Translations under genes and position numbers: made by a program
Assembly: GCA_023267555.1 (NCBI GenBank)
Contig: JAHFMZ010000005.1
Location: 1-37,511 of the forward strand
Length of the DNA: 37,511 nucleotides
DNA from: a bacterium
Lineage (GTDB): Bacteria > Patescibacteriota > Minisyncoccia > Phycocordibacterales > UBA5272
Direction: 5' to 3'
Part shown: one piece after another, positions 23,485-32,106 of the stretch
Layout: each line of letters begins with the position of its first letter
Numbering within the stretch: the first letter of the stretch is position 1
Notes under the pieces: generated by a model
The model's database searches: none
What the model was told of the DNA's origin: nothing
What the model saw: only the letters and a program-made list of their open reading frames with translations

Positions 23485-24417
23485 TTACTTTTCGAGAGAC
23501 TCTATATACCACTTATAAGTACTTTTTATCCCATCTTCGAGCCCTATAAATTGTTTGAAACCTAATTTATTAAGACGAGTAATATCTAAAAGTTTGCGAG
23601 GTGTTCCATCTGGTTTACTAGTGTCCCAAACTATATCACCTTCAAATCCTATAATTCTTTTCATTGTCTCGGCAAGTTCTTTAATAGTAAGATCTACTCC
23701 TGAACCAATATTTATAAGATCATCTCCATTTTCTGAATTCATTATGTATACACAAGCGGCTGCAAGATCATCAGCGTGAAGAAATTCTCTCATAGCTATA
23801 CCAGTACCCCATAACGTTATTGTTTTATCACCTCTCATTTTTGCATCGTGAAATTTACGAATCATCGCAGGAAAAACGTGTGAACTAACAAGATCAAAAT
23901 TGTCATTAGGACCATAAAGATTTGCTGGCATTACAGAAACATAATTCGTCCCATATTCTTTATTGTATGCACGACAAAGCATAATCCCAGAAATTTTTGC
24001 TATTGCATATGCTTCATTTGTTTTTTCTAAAGTGCCTGTCATTAAATATTCTTCTTTTATTGGTTGTGGAGTTATTTTGGGATAAATACAATTACTACCA
24101 AGAAAAAGTAATTTTTTAACACCATTTAAATAACTGCTATTAATTACGTTATTTTGAATTTGTATATTCTGATAACCGAATTGGGCAGGACGTTCTACGT
24201 GCGCCATAATACCACCAACTCTTGCAGCCGCAAGAATAACATATTCTGGTTTTTCTTTTGCAAAAAATTCACTCACAGCTTTTTGATCAAGAAGATCAAG
24301 CTCGGCGTGCGTGCGTAAAAGAAGATTGTTATACCCCTCTTTCTCCAGGTGACGAGTAATCGCAGACCCAACAAGCCCTTTATGTCCAGCGACAAATATT
24401 TTTGAATTTTTTTGCAT
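23485..24417 (-). CDS. fcl: GDP-L-fucose synthase
   Basis: This enzyme epimerises and reduces GDP-4-keto-6-deoxymannose to GDP-L-fucose with NADPH. The 310-residue protein has IFVAGHKGLVGSAI, AAARVGGIMAH, the catalytic SNCIYP (Ser108, Cys110), YAIAK (Tyr137, Lys141) and NLYGPNDNFD. GDP-mannose 4,6-dehydratase, which makes its substrate, is not in the window. Its product would feed the GT11 fucosyltransferase of the same locus. Confidence 0.94.
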   Translation of the reverse strand: MQKNSKIFVAGHKGLVGSAITRHLEKEGYNNLLLRTHAELDLLDQKAVSEFFAKEKPEYVILAAARVGGIMAHVERPAQFGYQNIQIQNNVINSSYLNGVKKLLFLGSNCIYPKITPQPIKEEYLMTGTLEKTNEAYAIAKISGIMLCRAYNKEYGTNYVSVMPANLYGPNDNFDLVSSHVFPAMIRKFHDAKMRGDKTITLWGTGIAMREFLHADDLAAACVYIMNSENGDDLINIGSGVDLTIKELAETMKRIIGFEGDIVWDTSKPDGTPRKLLDITRLNKLGFKQFIGLEDGIKSTYKWYIESLEK

Positions 24418-24428
24418 ATTTTTACTTA

Positions 24429-25991
24429 TTACTTTTTAAGATGGCCACCCAAAGTAACAAAAGCCTGTTTAGTAAAACTCAGAATATCATATGTGTCTTC
24501 TTTTTCAAAAAAGCCAAACAAATAATGTATCACAACAAATAAAACACAAGAAAACATTAAAGCTAATATAACTAACAAAAAACTACTGACTATTGGCTTT
24601 ACAATAAAAACATCTACTAGAAAAACCAAAGCAGAAGTAACAAAAAGTTGAGTAATAAGTTTTAAATAATGAGCACGACGAAAAGTAAGTTCCAAATAAT
24701 GTTTTTCTGTTTTATACATCAAAAATATATATGGAACAAGTGCAAGTAAATATGCCCAAGCCGCACCAACTATACCAAAGCGAGGTAATAATATAATCAA
24801 AAGAACAGCATTTAATATTGCGGTCATAGCTGAAGTTATACTAAGCATTCTTAATTTGCCCATACCCAAAAGAAAATTACTAAGCGGGACAGTTACTGCT
24901 AGAATAAAATTTGTTACCGCCAAAATAATAAGAACATTTGTCGCTTTATCTGCAACGTTAGAACTGATCCAATACTGTAACATTTGATAAGCAAAAGCGA
25001 TAAATGAAACCGTGATGGCAGTAGATATAATTGTTATCAAACGCATAGATCTTATATAAAGATTTTTTGTCATATCTCTATTACCTCCTCCTTCAAAATG
25101 TGCGGTCATTGGAAAAACTACAGATGACAAAGTATTAGAAAAAGTTGGTATTTTATTTGTAACGCTTCCTGGAAGAGAATAAAAAGTTAAATTTGAAGGA
25201 CCGAGAAATAAAGGAATAATCATACGATCAAGATAGGTCAAAGATGACCCAGCTAAATCATTTAAAAATGAAATTAACCCAAACTTATAACAATTAAAAG
25301 CTTCTTTCATATCCCATCCATACATTCCCAAAAATGAACGCTCGACTGGACCCAATATTTTCTTTGTATAATGTCTATATATAAAATAGAAAAAAAACAT
25401 AAGTAATGCCTGTATAAAAAAAAGAGCATTTATAGACCACTGCATAAAGACGACGCCAAGAATGAGAAGCTGTTGAATAGTTACAAATGGAATACCAATT
25501 TTGGTTTTAATATCAAAACGTTGATAGACCGTTGGAATTATTATATTAAGAGCATTCATACTATTAATAAAAAATAATATTCCACCATATATAAAAGCTG
25601 GAATATACTCCCTGTAAGAACCAATTAATTCGCTCGGGAAAAAATTAAGAGCCAAAAATATAGAAGAAATTATAGATAATGCTCCAACTATACCGACAAC
25701 AAAAAAAATACTATTTGCTGTTTTGAACAGATTTCTTAATCCTTCTATATTATTTCCCCCGTGATAACTTGCAATAAATTTACCAACTGCCGTTGATATA
25801 CCAAGATCTAAAAGACCAACCAAACTTATTAATGTGCTTATAAAAATATAGATACCATACTCTTTAATCCCAAAATAATGGACAATTATGGGAGTAATAA
25901 CAATCGCAATAATAACAGGCCAGCCGAAAGAAAGCAGACTATAAGATATATTTTTAAAGGCCCTTTCTTTTGTATTTATGATAGTGTCCAT
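24429..25991 (-). CDS. Polysaccharide flippase (Wzx/MOP-type)
   Basis: The 520-residue protein has about twelve to fourteen membrane segments and the MOP-superfamily pattern: an N-terminal FGIKEYGIYIFISTLISLVGLLDLGISTAVGKFIA, SLTYLDRMIIPLFLGPSNLTFYSLP and a C-terminal FGIVGAAWAYLLALVPY. It would flip lipid-linked oligosaccharides across the membrane for the ligase/polymerase at the other end of the locus. It is the first gene of the first polycistron. Upstream, TGgTATAAA lies 15 bases before the ATG. Confidence 0.9.
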   Translation of the reverse strand: MDTIINTKERAFKNISYSLLSFGWPVIIAIVITPIIVHYFGIKEYGIYIFISTLISLVGLLDLGISTAVGKFIASYHGGNNIEGLRNLFKTANSIFFVVGIVGALSIISSIFLALNFFPSELIGSYREYIPAFIYGGILFFINSMNALNIIIPTVYQRFDIKTKIGIPFVTIQQLLILGVVFMQWSINALFFIQALLMFFFYFIYRHYTKKILGPVERSFLGMYGWDMKEAFNCYKFGLISFLNDLAGSSLTYLDRMIIPLFLGPSNLTFYSLPGSVTNKIPTFSNTLSSVVFPMTAHFEGGGNRDMTKNLYIRSMRLITIISTAITVSFIAFAYQMLQYWISSNVADKATNVLIILAVTNFILAVTVPLSNFLLGMGKLRMLSITSAMTAILNAVLLIILLPRFGIVGAAWAYLLALVPYIFLMYKTEKHYLELTFRRAHYLKLITQLFVTSALVFLVDVFIVKPIVSSFLLVILALMFSCVLFVVIHYLFGFFEKEDTYDILSFTKQAFVTLGGHLKK

Positions 25992-26055
25992 TTATATGCT
26001 TATATATTTATACCATATTTAAGCAAAAGTCTAAAAGACCATAAATTTAAAAAAA

Positions 26056-26064
26056 TGGTAGAAT
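26056..26064 (+). promoter_or_regulatory. Extended -10 promoter of the divergent GT2 gene (leaderless)
   Basis: TGgTAGAAT is followed by AGAAAA and the ATG at 26071, the six-base spacing again. Confidence 0.6.
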
Positions 26065-26070
26065 AGAAAA

Positions 26071-26841
26071 ATGAAATTCAGTATTATAACTCCAACCCAC
26101 AAACGAGCAGATCTACTCTCTCGTACTGTTTCATCTGTATTCAATCAAACTTATACCGATTGGGAAATAATAATAGTGAATGATTCCCCTTCCGACATCT
26201 CGTATCAATCTTTCGCATCATCAATTGATGACTCACGTGTTCACTATTATATTAACGATACAAATCGTGGAGTAAATTATTCAAGAAATTTTGCGATGGA
26301 TAATGTTTCCAAAGATTCCGATTGGATTATTTTTTTAGATGACGATGACTATTTATCTTCTGATGCACTTCAAACTTTCCATAATTTAATAATATCTCAC
26401 CCAAAAACAAAATGGTTCGTAGCAAATCGTGCCTATGCAAATGGAAAACTAATTACTAATTACCCAAAGAAAGATAAATTTTATTCATATATTTGGGATT
26501 GTTTACTTTTGAAAAAATGTAGAGGTGATGTTACACATTGCATAGAAACAAAATTGATTAAAAATATTAGATATTCAAAATATATTAAACAGGCTGAAGA
26601 GTGGATATTCTATTATCAAATATCTTTAAAAGAAAAACTCTACTATCACAGCCACAACAGTACACTCTCTGATGGTTATGATGAAATTACTGGACTTAAC
26701 TTTCGTAAACGAACTCGTGGTGAACAATGGAAAACGCTTGTCAATTTTGTACGCGAAGGATACAGCTTAAATCTTATCTATCATCCAACATTTCTTATTT
26801 ATCTTTTTATGAGACTTATACGTCTATTTATAAAAGCTTAA
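26071..26841 (+). CDS. GT2 family glycosyltransferase
   Basis: The 256-residue protein has the GT-A start KFSIITPTHKRADLLSRTV, FNQTYTDWEIIIVNDSPSD, the DXD region WIIFLDDDDYLSS and a short C-terminal helical part. It transfers a sugar from a nucleotide donor to the surface glycan. It is the only glycan gene on the plus strand, divergent from the flippase, and its stop overlaps the end of the Nudix gene by a few bases. Confidence 0.88.
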   Translation: MKFSIITPTHKRADLLSRTVSSVFNQTYTDWEIIIVNDSPSDISYQSFASSIDDSRVHYYINDTNRGVNYSRNFAMDNVSKDSDWIIFLDDDDYLSSDALQTFHNLIISHPKTKWFVANRAYANGKLITNYPKKDKFYSYIWDCLLLKKCRGDVTHCIETKLIKNIRYSKYIKQAEEWIFYYQISLKEKLYYHSHNSTLSDGYDEITGLNFRKRTRGEQWKTLVNFVREGYSLNLIYHPTFLIYLFMRLIRLFIKA

Positions 26842-27290
26842 TCAAATATTTTATGTTTTTGTAAAAAATCTAAATGTTCTGTGACTATTGGAGAAACATC
26901 TGATAATTTTGAAATAGTTTTTATATCCTTGGCATTTTTATCGTGAATCAAATTTCCACCAACAGCAATCACTTCTATAACAATGCTTATAGTGTGTGTA
27001 TTAATAGGCTTTCTGTTTTCATTTAAAAATTCCATATAATCTAAACATCCTACAAAATCAACGTCTAGCCCAGTTTCATCTTTTGCTATTCTCATTGATG
27101 CTTCTTTTATCGTCTCATTTTTATACACAGTTCCGCCAGGTAAATGCCAATAATCAAGATATGGCTCAATTGAACGTTGCACCATAATAATTTCTCCGTT
27201 TTTACGTATCAATAAATCAACATTAAGCCTAGGGACTTTGCCGTATACAGAATTGAAATCTTCATCTGAAAGCCAGTATTTATTTTCCAT
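26838..27290 (-). CDS. Nudix hydrolase, GDP-mannose mannosyl hydrolase-like
   Basis: The 150-residue protein has the modified Nudix box GGTVYKNETIKEASMRIAKDETGL, whose motif lacks the glutamate after the arginine as in Gmm-type GDP-mannose hydrolases (GGRVQKDETL...RLTMAELG in E. coli). Together with VDLLIRKNGEIIMVQRS and YWHLPGG this points to hydrolysis of GDP-mannose or GDP-fucose, which would balance the GDP-sugar supply for the glycan locus. The alternative is a generic ADP-sugar or nucleotide Nudix enzyme. The leaderless start has TGtTATTAT six bases before the ATG. Confidence 0.75.
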   Translation of the reverse strand: MENKYWLSDEDFNSVYGKVPRLNVDLLIRKNGEIIMVQRSIEPYLDYWHLPGGTVYKNETIKEASMRIAKDETGLDVDFVGCLDYMEFLNENRKPINTHTISIVIEVIAVGGNLIHDKNAKDIKTISKLSDVSPIVTEHLDFLQKHKIFD

Positions 27291-27296
27291 TTTTTT

Positions 27297-27305
27297 ATAA
27301 TAACA
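27297..27305 (-). promoter_or_regulatory. Extended -10 promoter of the Nudix gene (leaderless)
   Basis: TGtTATTAT on the minus strand is followed by AAAAAA and the ATG at 27290. Confidence 0.55.
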
Positions 27306-27308
27306 TTA

Positions 27309-28592
27309 TTATCTACCAAATAGCGATTTAAAAAATGAAACAATTCTGGTGTCTTTGTGATTTGTAGATACGGCTAATTTAATAGTAGATGTGGCTATTT
27401 GTTGTGGAATTTTTATAACAGGTTTTTTGGAAACTAAAACTGGTGAATTAATACTTGTTATTGCAGAAATAAAACTACTATCTTTCGCAATTTCTGGTGG
27501 AATATATCTTGTTACTTCTTCAAGGTTTGGAAATAAAATTCGAGCGACAGTACTTGTCGATATTGTTGTACTCGCAAACCCCATAGCAATACCAGAAAAA
27601 CGAGTGATGGTATTTCCTGCTATCAATGTATTTTTTGGAAACGGAAAGCCGCTACCATCAAGTGATAAATTCCATTGAGACAAATCAAGATCATATTTAT
27701 TTGGATTATTTATATCGACATATGCACCATATTTTCCTTGCCCGATACGAGTAATAGTAATATCTGGTGGAACTACGTGCACAACCATACGTCCTATCCC
27801 TTTTACATAACCATTCGTCCCTTCAACTTGAGCGATATATCTACCATCATAAGCATATCTGTACGTAGTTGATGTGCCTGTTCCTTGTCCGCCATCGCCG
27901 TATGCCCACGTGCAAGTTAGCCCATCTATAATTTTTCCGTCACGAGTCATACCATTTGTAGCAAATTCTGTTTCTGCCCCTGCAACCACAGTCTTTTCAA
28001 ATGGAAGATACAAAACAATATTTGATGAAGGCGGAGAAGCTTGTAAGATGGTTGCTTGATTTTCAGTTGTGGTCGAAGTTGTAGACGAATTAGAAGTTAA
28101 AGGTGACGATTGATTAGTTTCTCCTGGCGTAGAACTTCCACGCACCCACACTTCGTCTATTTTAGAAAGAGTACTACCATCATCATTCCCGCCAAGCGTT
28201 GGGTTGTAAGTGACAGTGTCAATAATAGCACCACTTCCATTTTTCAATACTAATTGTTCCCCAATATTTGATAATGAAAATGAGCTATCATATAAAATAC
28301 CTTGATAAGAAGAATTATCATCAAGAAACTTTGCTGGATTATCAGCAATAACAGCATAACCACCTGACTGCAAACTTGATCCACCTGAATAACTTGTGAT
28401 TCCGTGATTAGTGCCACTTTCTAAAAATTTCCAAGAAGTAAAATCAATAGAACTATTTGTATCATTATAAATTTCTACCCATTCACGAGATGTATCTGAC
28501 CCCTGTGGATCATACATTATTTCAGAAAAATAAACTGCGTTCACAGATACAACGCTTGATATAACAATAAAAAACACTATTATACTTTTCAT
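27309..28592 (-). CDS. Secreted lamin-tail-domain protein with PKD-like domain
   Basis: The 427-residue protein has a signal peptide (about residues 1-19, ending SVNA). A lamin-tail domain follows (YFSEIMYDPQGSDTSREWVEIYN, WKFLESG, GYAVIADNPAKF, QLVLKNGSGAIIDTVTY). Next come a Ser/Thr linker, a PKD-like domain (CTWAYGDGGQGTGTSTTYRY), a second lamin-tail-like stretch (YVDINNPNKYDLDLSQWNL) and a possible C-terminal hydrophobic or basic end. Such proteins are common at CPR surfaces and probably take part in adhesion or envelope structure. It follows the TraD-like ATPase by 15 bases. Confidence 0.83.
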   Translation of the reverse strand: MKSIIVFFIVISSVVSVNAVYFSEIMYDPQGSDTSREWVEIYNDTNSSIDFTSWKFLESGTNHGITSYSGGSSLQSGGYAVIADNPAKFLDDNSSYQGILYDSSFSLSNIGEQLVLKNGSGAIIDTVTYNPTLGGNDDGSTLSKIDEVWVRGSSTPGETNQSSPLTSNSSTTSTTTENQATILQASPPSSNIVLYLPFEKTVVAGAETEFATNGMTRDGKIIDGLTCTWAYGDGGQGTGTSTTYRYAYDGRYIAQVEGTNGYVKGIGRMVVHVVPPDITITRIGQGKYGAYVDINNPNKYDLDLSQWNLSLDGSGFPFPKNTLIAGNTITRFSGIAMGFASTTISTSTVARILFPNLEEVTRYIPPEIAKDSSFISAITSINSPVLVSKKPVIKIPQQIATSTIKLAVSTNHKDTRIVSFFKSLFGR

Positions 28593-28607
28593 TAGAAATA
28601 TAAATAA

Positions 28608-30317
28608 TTATGATTCGTCTGTAATCAACTTACGAAGAATCTCTTCATCTATTTCTTTTTGTTTTTCTTCTTCCGATGTAGTTTCTTGCTTTTCATTCAT
28701 CGCACGTTCCAAAGCTTCCTTGAGAGATAGAGCAGGTTTGTCATCAAAATGAGAAGGATATACTCTTCTATCTTTTTTTACTTCTGGAGTTTTCTTTTCT
28801 TCTACTACTTCTACTCTGATATTTTCTTTGGGTGAAGGTGTTATGTGTTCAGCAGCAACAACAGGTTTTTCTACTTGTGGGGCTGAATCCTGACTTCTAT
28901 TTGTATGTCTGTCATCATAACGCTTTTTATCATCATATCGTTTAAGAGGATATGATGTGTTATTTCTTGTCTCATTTGTTCTCTGTTGTCTTTCGTCTAC
29001 TCTTATTTCTTTTGCAACTGGTTTATAAAACTGTGCTATTTCCTCCTCAACTTCAGATACTGCTTTGCTGTATTCTTTACGTGAATGAGCTATGACTTCT
29101 TGTATATATGATTTTTCTGGTTGTTGTATTGGTGCAAGTGTACGTGCAGAAAAAGGTTTGGAACCAACTCCATCAATCATAAGACGCAAATATATTTGAT
29201 ATGCAGAAAGATTTACAATATCATCCATAATAAAATATGGTGCAAATTCTTTTTCAAATATTTCGGCATCAGTTGCACCCACACGGAAAGTTATCATCGT
29301 ACCTACGTTACCAAAAACAGCAGCTTTTACTTCATCTGTCATTTGTTCTACATATTGATGGGCAACCGTGAGTGCCAAATTATATTTACGAGCTTCAGAT
29401 AAAATACTTGCAAATGATTCATTAGCAAAGTTTTGAAATTCATCTACATAAAAATAAAATGGTGGTAACTTTTTTAAATCTGCTGCACCCACATCTGCTC
29501 GAGACATTGCTGCCAAATATATTTTGGTAACCAAAAGTGATCCAATCAAATTCGCATTCCCCTCACCTACTTTTCCTTTTGAAAGATTCACAATCAAAAT
29601 CTTTTTGTCATCCATTAATTGGCGAATATCAAATGACGTTTTTTGTTGACCAATTATATTTCTGATAAGTGGATTGGATACGAATTGACCAACTTTGTTT
29701 TGAATTGCTGGTGCGGCTTCGGCAGCAAATCTGTCGGTATAATTTGCATATTCATTTACCCAAAAATCTTTCACAGTTGGATCGGTCACATTTGAAACAA
29801 TAAATTTACGATATTCTTTATCGGTCAACATACGATTCACGCCGAGTAGTGTCTGACCTTCATTTTCAAGCAGTGCGAGAATAATATTATTCAAAATATA
29901 TTCCATACGCGCCGAAAATTGATCTTGGAATAATTTTTTGAAAGCGGCCATCAAACCATTCGCCACCAAATGACGCTTGGAAGCTTCAACTTGTTCAAGT
30001 ACATTTAATCCGATTGGATTTTTGTCATCAAATGGTGCGAAATATACAACGTCTTTTATACGCGATTCTGGGATAAAATCAAGAAGTTTTTCTGCCACCG
30101 AGCCGTGTGGGTCTATAAAACAAACACCTTCACCATTTTGTATATCTTGAATAGCAAGATTCTCGAGAAGAGTAGATTTTCCCATACCAGTCTTACCGAT
30201 AATATAAGTATGTAGTGGGCGATCGCGGTCTTTAATACCAAAAGTAAGCTCTTTGCCACGATAATCAACCTTGCCAATATATGTTACTTTTTCTTTAATA
30301 GGTTCCTGATTGGACAT
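28608..30317 (-). CDS. TraD/VirB4-like ATPase (type IV secretion DNA-binding domain)
   Basis: The 569-residue protein has Walker A GKTGMGKST at 41-49, FIDPHGSVAEKLLDFIP, a Walker B region PPFYFYVDEFQNFANESF around 285-302, and TVAHQYVEQM, the layout of AAA+ coupling ATPases of type IV secretion/TraM-TraD type. The C-terminal 170 residues are charged and probably unstructured. No membrane segment is present, so it acts in the cytoplasm. It may power DNA or protein movement; such genes are widespread in Parcubacteria without full conjugation loci. TG-TAAACT stands six bases before the ATG, and a heptamer repeat run extends from there. Confidence 0.85.
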   Translation of the reverse strand: MSNQEPIKEKVTYIGKVDYRGKELTFGIKDRDRPLHTYIIGKTGMGKSTLLENLAIQDIQNGEGVCFIDPHGSVAEKLLDFIPESRIKDVVYFAPFDDKNPIGLNVLEQVEASKRHLVANGLMAAFKKLFQDQFSARMEYILNNIILALLENEGQTLLGVNRMLTDKEYRKFIVSNVTDPTVKDFWVNEYANYTDRFAAEAAPAIQNKVGQFVSNPLIRNIIGQQKTSFDIRQLMDDKKILIVNLSKGKVGEGNANLIGSLLVTKIYLAAMSRADVGAADLKKLPPFYFYVDEFQNFANESFASILSEARKYNLALTVAHQYVEQMTDEVKAAVFGNVGTMITFRVGATDAEIFEKEFAPYFIMDDIVNLSAYQIYLRLMIDGVGSKPFSARTLAPIQQPEKSYIQEVIAHSRKEYSKAVSEVEEEIAQFYKPVAKEIRVDERQQRTNETRNNTSYPLKRYDDKKRYDDRHTNRSQDSAPQVEKPVVAAEHITPSPKENIRVEVVEEKKTPEVKKDRRVYPSHFDDKPALSLKEALERAMNEKQETTSEEEKQKEIDEEILRKLITDES

Positions 30318-30321
30318 ATTT

Positions 30322-30358
30322 ATAGTTTACAGGTTTTAGGTTATAGGTGCTAGTAGAT
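30322..30358. repeat. Degenerate heptamer run (AGNNNNN) before the TraD-like gene
   Basis: AGTTTAC, AGGTTTT, AGGTTAT, AGGTGCT and AGTAGAT follow each other in exact seven-base phase. On the minus strand the first unit supplies the TGTAAACT promoter-like sequence. Confidence 0.6.
30324..30331 (-). promoter_or_regulatory. Putative -10 of the TraD-like gene
   Basis: TG-TAAACT on the minus strand is followed by ATAAAT and the ATG at 30317. The box is weaker than the others but the spacing is the same. Confidence 0.4.
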
Positions 30359-30446
30359 AACAAAATCATATTCGTTTTTTCAAAACTCAAGAAATTGTTT
30401 CAGATTCTATACGAAAGAAATTTTTACTACAAAAATACAGAGCTAA

Positions 30447-30573
30447 ATTAAAATCCCAAGAATGCCTCAGATACGAGGCGCGGGAAAACGAGCGAGGAGA
30501 CGTACTTAATAGTATGTTGACGAGCGAGCTGGGACCCGCAACAAAGTAGATGAGGTATTATTGGGATTTTAAT
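30447..30573. repeat. Palindromic repeat, family B, copy 2
   Basis: The arms ATTAAAATCCCAAGAATGCCTCA and TGAGGTATTATTGGGATTTTAAT enclose the same internal blocks as copy 1: CAGATACGAGGCGC, GAGGAGACGTACT, AGTATGTTGACGAG and GCAACAAAGTAGATGAGG. The right arm covers the last codons and stop of the neighbouring glycosidase gene, so the outer arm is made of that gene's 3' end. It may also work as its terminator. Confidence 0.7.
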
Positions 30574-31775
30574 GCGGATGGGGTGTAATGATTAGCTGGA
30601 TCCCAAAGCATCCACGACTCAATTCCCAACTTCTCCCCTGCACTAATCTGCGCTCGCACCATCTCGGCAGTATAAGTTGCACCCATATCAAAATCTTGAT
30701 ACCAAGGACGATACTTTGCACGTATAGTTGATGTTGCTTGTCCAGTACTACTTGCTGTTTCATCGGCGATTTTCATTCCAGCCATCATAGCAAAAGAAAT
30801 AATTTCTCCAGGATGTTCTGCAGGTTTTTGATATCCATCTGTTCCAGGATAAAAGTGAGATGGGTAAATCATCGGAGCTACATAATCAAAAGTTTCAAGC
30901 GCAGTGTGCATATCTTGTCCGAGTGTTGCAATATCAACTTTGGTCACCATTATGATACCAAACAAATCCCCTGACACAGGAATATTGTCTTTATGTAGAG
31001 AATTCGTGATATATCTATAAAAATCTCCTACGATTCCAGGTTTATCAATTTTTGCTCTCTCACCACTTACTGGGAATGTCATATCTGAAAGTGGTCCATC
31101 GGTAGGGAAGCGTATATAATCAAAATTAATTTCATCAAAACCGCGCGCATAACTTTCTTTCGCAATCGTATCCAAATATATCCACATATCTTTTGAACCA
31201 GTATCCACCCACGGTACACCTTTATTGTCGTGCCAGATGTCACCAGTTTTTTTGGAATGAACTGCTTGATCAGGATGAAGTTTTACATATGTTGGATCTT
31301 GAAAAGCAGCGATACGTGCTATAACATAAATATTTTTACTATGAAGCTCTGCGACAAAAGCATTAATATCTTCGATACGTCCATTCCAAGAAACTAAACC
31401 TGTATTATCTTTCACATCAATCACTACTGCATTCAATTCTGTATCATCAATTAATTTCACAAGCCGTGCACGAATTGACGGAGTTCCTGCAACCCAACTA
31501 GACATATACAAAGCTCGAACATTTTTTGGTGTTTTAACGTGAGAGACTTCAAGTGGTGCAGAAGAAATAACTTCCCCTTCTTTTACTTCATTATTTTGTA
31601 CTATCTTTGATATGGCTGAAGCGATACGTTTAACAGGAGTTGTAGTAGACACCTCTTCTTTCGCATACACTTCACTTCCTAAACGATTTGAATAAGGTAT
31701 ATATTTATATCCACTATCTGCAAGCCAAAAAAAAGTAAGCACTCCTGCAGTTAGTAATGCTATTATAATTTTCAT
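30558..31775 (-). CDS. Putative glycoside hydrolase, DUF4015-type
   Basis: The 405-residue protein has an N-terminal membrane anchor or signal (residues 2-20), a Ser/Thr/Val-rich linker, and a TIM-barrel-like domain: VRALYMSSWVAG, AVVIDVKDNTGLVSW, NIYVIARIAAFQDP, FDEINFDYIRFPTDG and FDYVAPMIYPSHF. These match the putative glycosyl hydrolase (DUF4015) family. The acidic residues of the IDVKD and NFDYIRFP strands could be catalytic. It is probably exported and acts on a surface polysaccharide. It overlaps the upstream small membrane-protein gene by four bases. Confidence 0.84.
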   Translation of the reverse strand: MKIIIALLTAGVLTFFWLADSGYKYIPYSNRLGSEVYAKEEVSTTTPVKRIASAISKIVQNNEVKEGEVISSAPLEVSHVKTPKNVRALYMSSWVAGTPSIRARLVKLIDDTELNAVVIDVKDNTGLVSWNGRIEDINAFVAELHSKNIYVIARIAAFQDPTYVKLHPDQAVHSKKTGDIWHDNKGVPWVDTGSKDMWIYLDTIAKESYARGFDEINFDYIRFPTDGPLSDMTFPVSGERAKIDKPGIVGDFYRYITNSLHKDNIPVSGDLFGIIMVTKVDIATLGQDMHTALETFDYVAPMIYPSHFYPGTDGYQKPAEHPGEIISFAMMAGMKIADETASSTGQATSTIRAKYRPWYQDFDMGATYTAEMVRAQISAGEKLGIESWMLWDPANHYTPSALKSQ

Positions 31776-31999
31776 ACGTTCACCGTATTTTCTCTGATAA
31801 TTTCTCTTGTAGGAATGCTTTCGGTTTCCTGATGATCTGCACCACGGTGTACAATTTTTTTACTCAAATCAAGTGTACTAATAAATAATAAAATACCTGC
31901 AATAATAAATACAACGTCTTTAAAAAGTCCTGGAATAAAAATCCAAGGTGAAAGAACTAATATTACTGCTACTGTTCGTTTGATTCCAAGTGGTGACAT
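31772..31999 (-). CDS. Small two-helix membrane protein
   Basis: The 75-residue protein from the ATG at 31999 (MSPLGIKRTV) has two hydrophobic segments and a polar tail ending in REIIRENTVNV. It has no recognised family. I preferred the second ATG over that at 32017 because TG-TATACT overlaps the first ATG and lies nine bases before the second, as in tsaD. It is probably in one operon with the DUF4015-type gene. Confidence 0.65.
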   Translation of the reverse strand: MSPLGIKRTVAVILVLSPWIFIPGLFKDVVFIIAGILLFISTLDLSKKIVHRGADHQETESIPTREIIRENTVNV

Positions 32000-32008
32000 A
32001 ATCAGCTT

Positions 32009-32016
32009 AGTATACA
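32009..32016 (-). promoter_or_regulatory. -10 promoter of the small membrane-protein/glycosidase operon
   Basis: TG-TATACT on the minus strand is followed by nine bases and the ATG at 31999. Confidence 0.5.
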
Positions 32017-32029
32017 TTAACTGATTTTT

Positions 32030-32050
32030 AGTTTCCAGTTTTTAGTTTCA
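32030..32050. repeat. Degenerate heptamer run (AGNNNNN), short
   Basis: AGTTTCC, AGTTTTT and AGTTTCA follow each other in seven-base phase just upstream of the small membrane-protein promoter. Confidence 0.5.
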
Positions 32051-32052
32051 AC

Positions 32053-32099
32053 CCAAAACAAAAAGCCACCGACACGAATAACCCCGTATCGGCAGCTTG
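32053..32099 (-). terminator. Terminator of the 161-aa accessory gene
   Basis: On the minus strand AAGC, CCGA and ACG-type segments pair across a short loop (CCGATACGG...CGTGTCGG) and are followed by CTTTTTGTTTTG. The U-tract resembles those of the ParB-like and flhC-like terminators. Confidence 0.65.
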
Positions 32100-32106
32100 T
32101 CTTCAT

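Noticed and set aside
28608-30317. Conjugation locus linked to the TraD-like ATPase
   Set aside because: No relaxase, VirB6/8/9/10 or pilin gene is in the window; a single ATPase is not enough.
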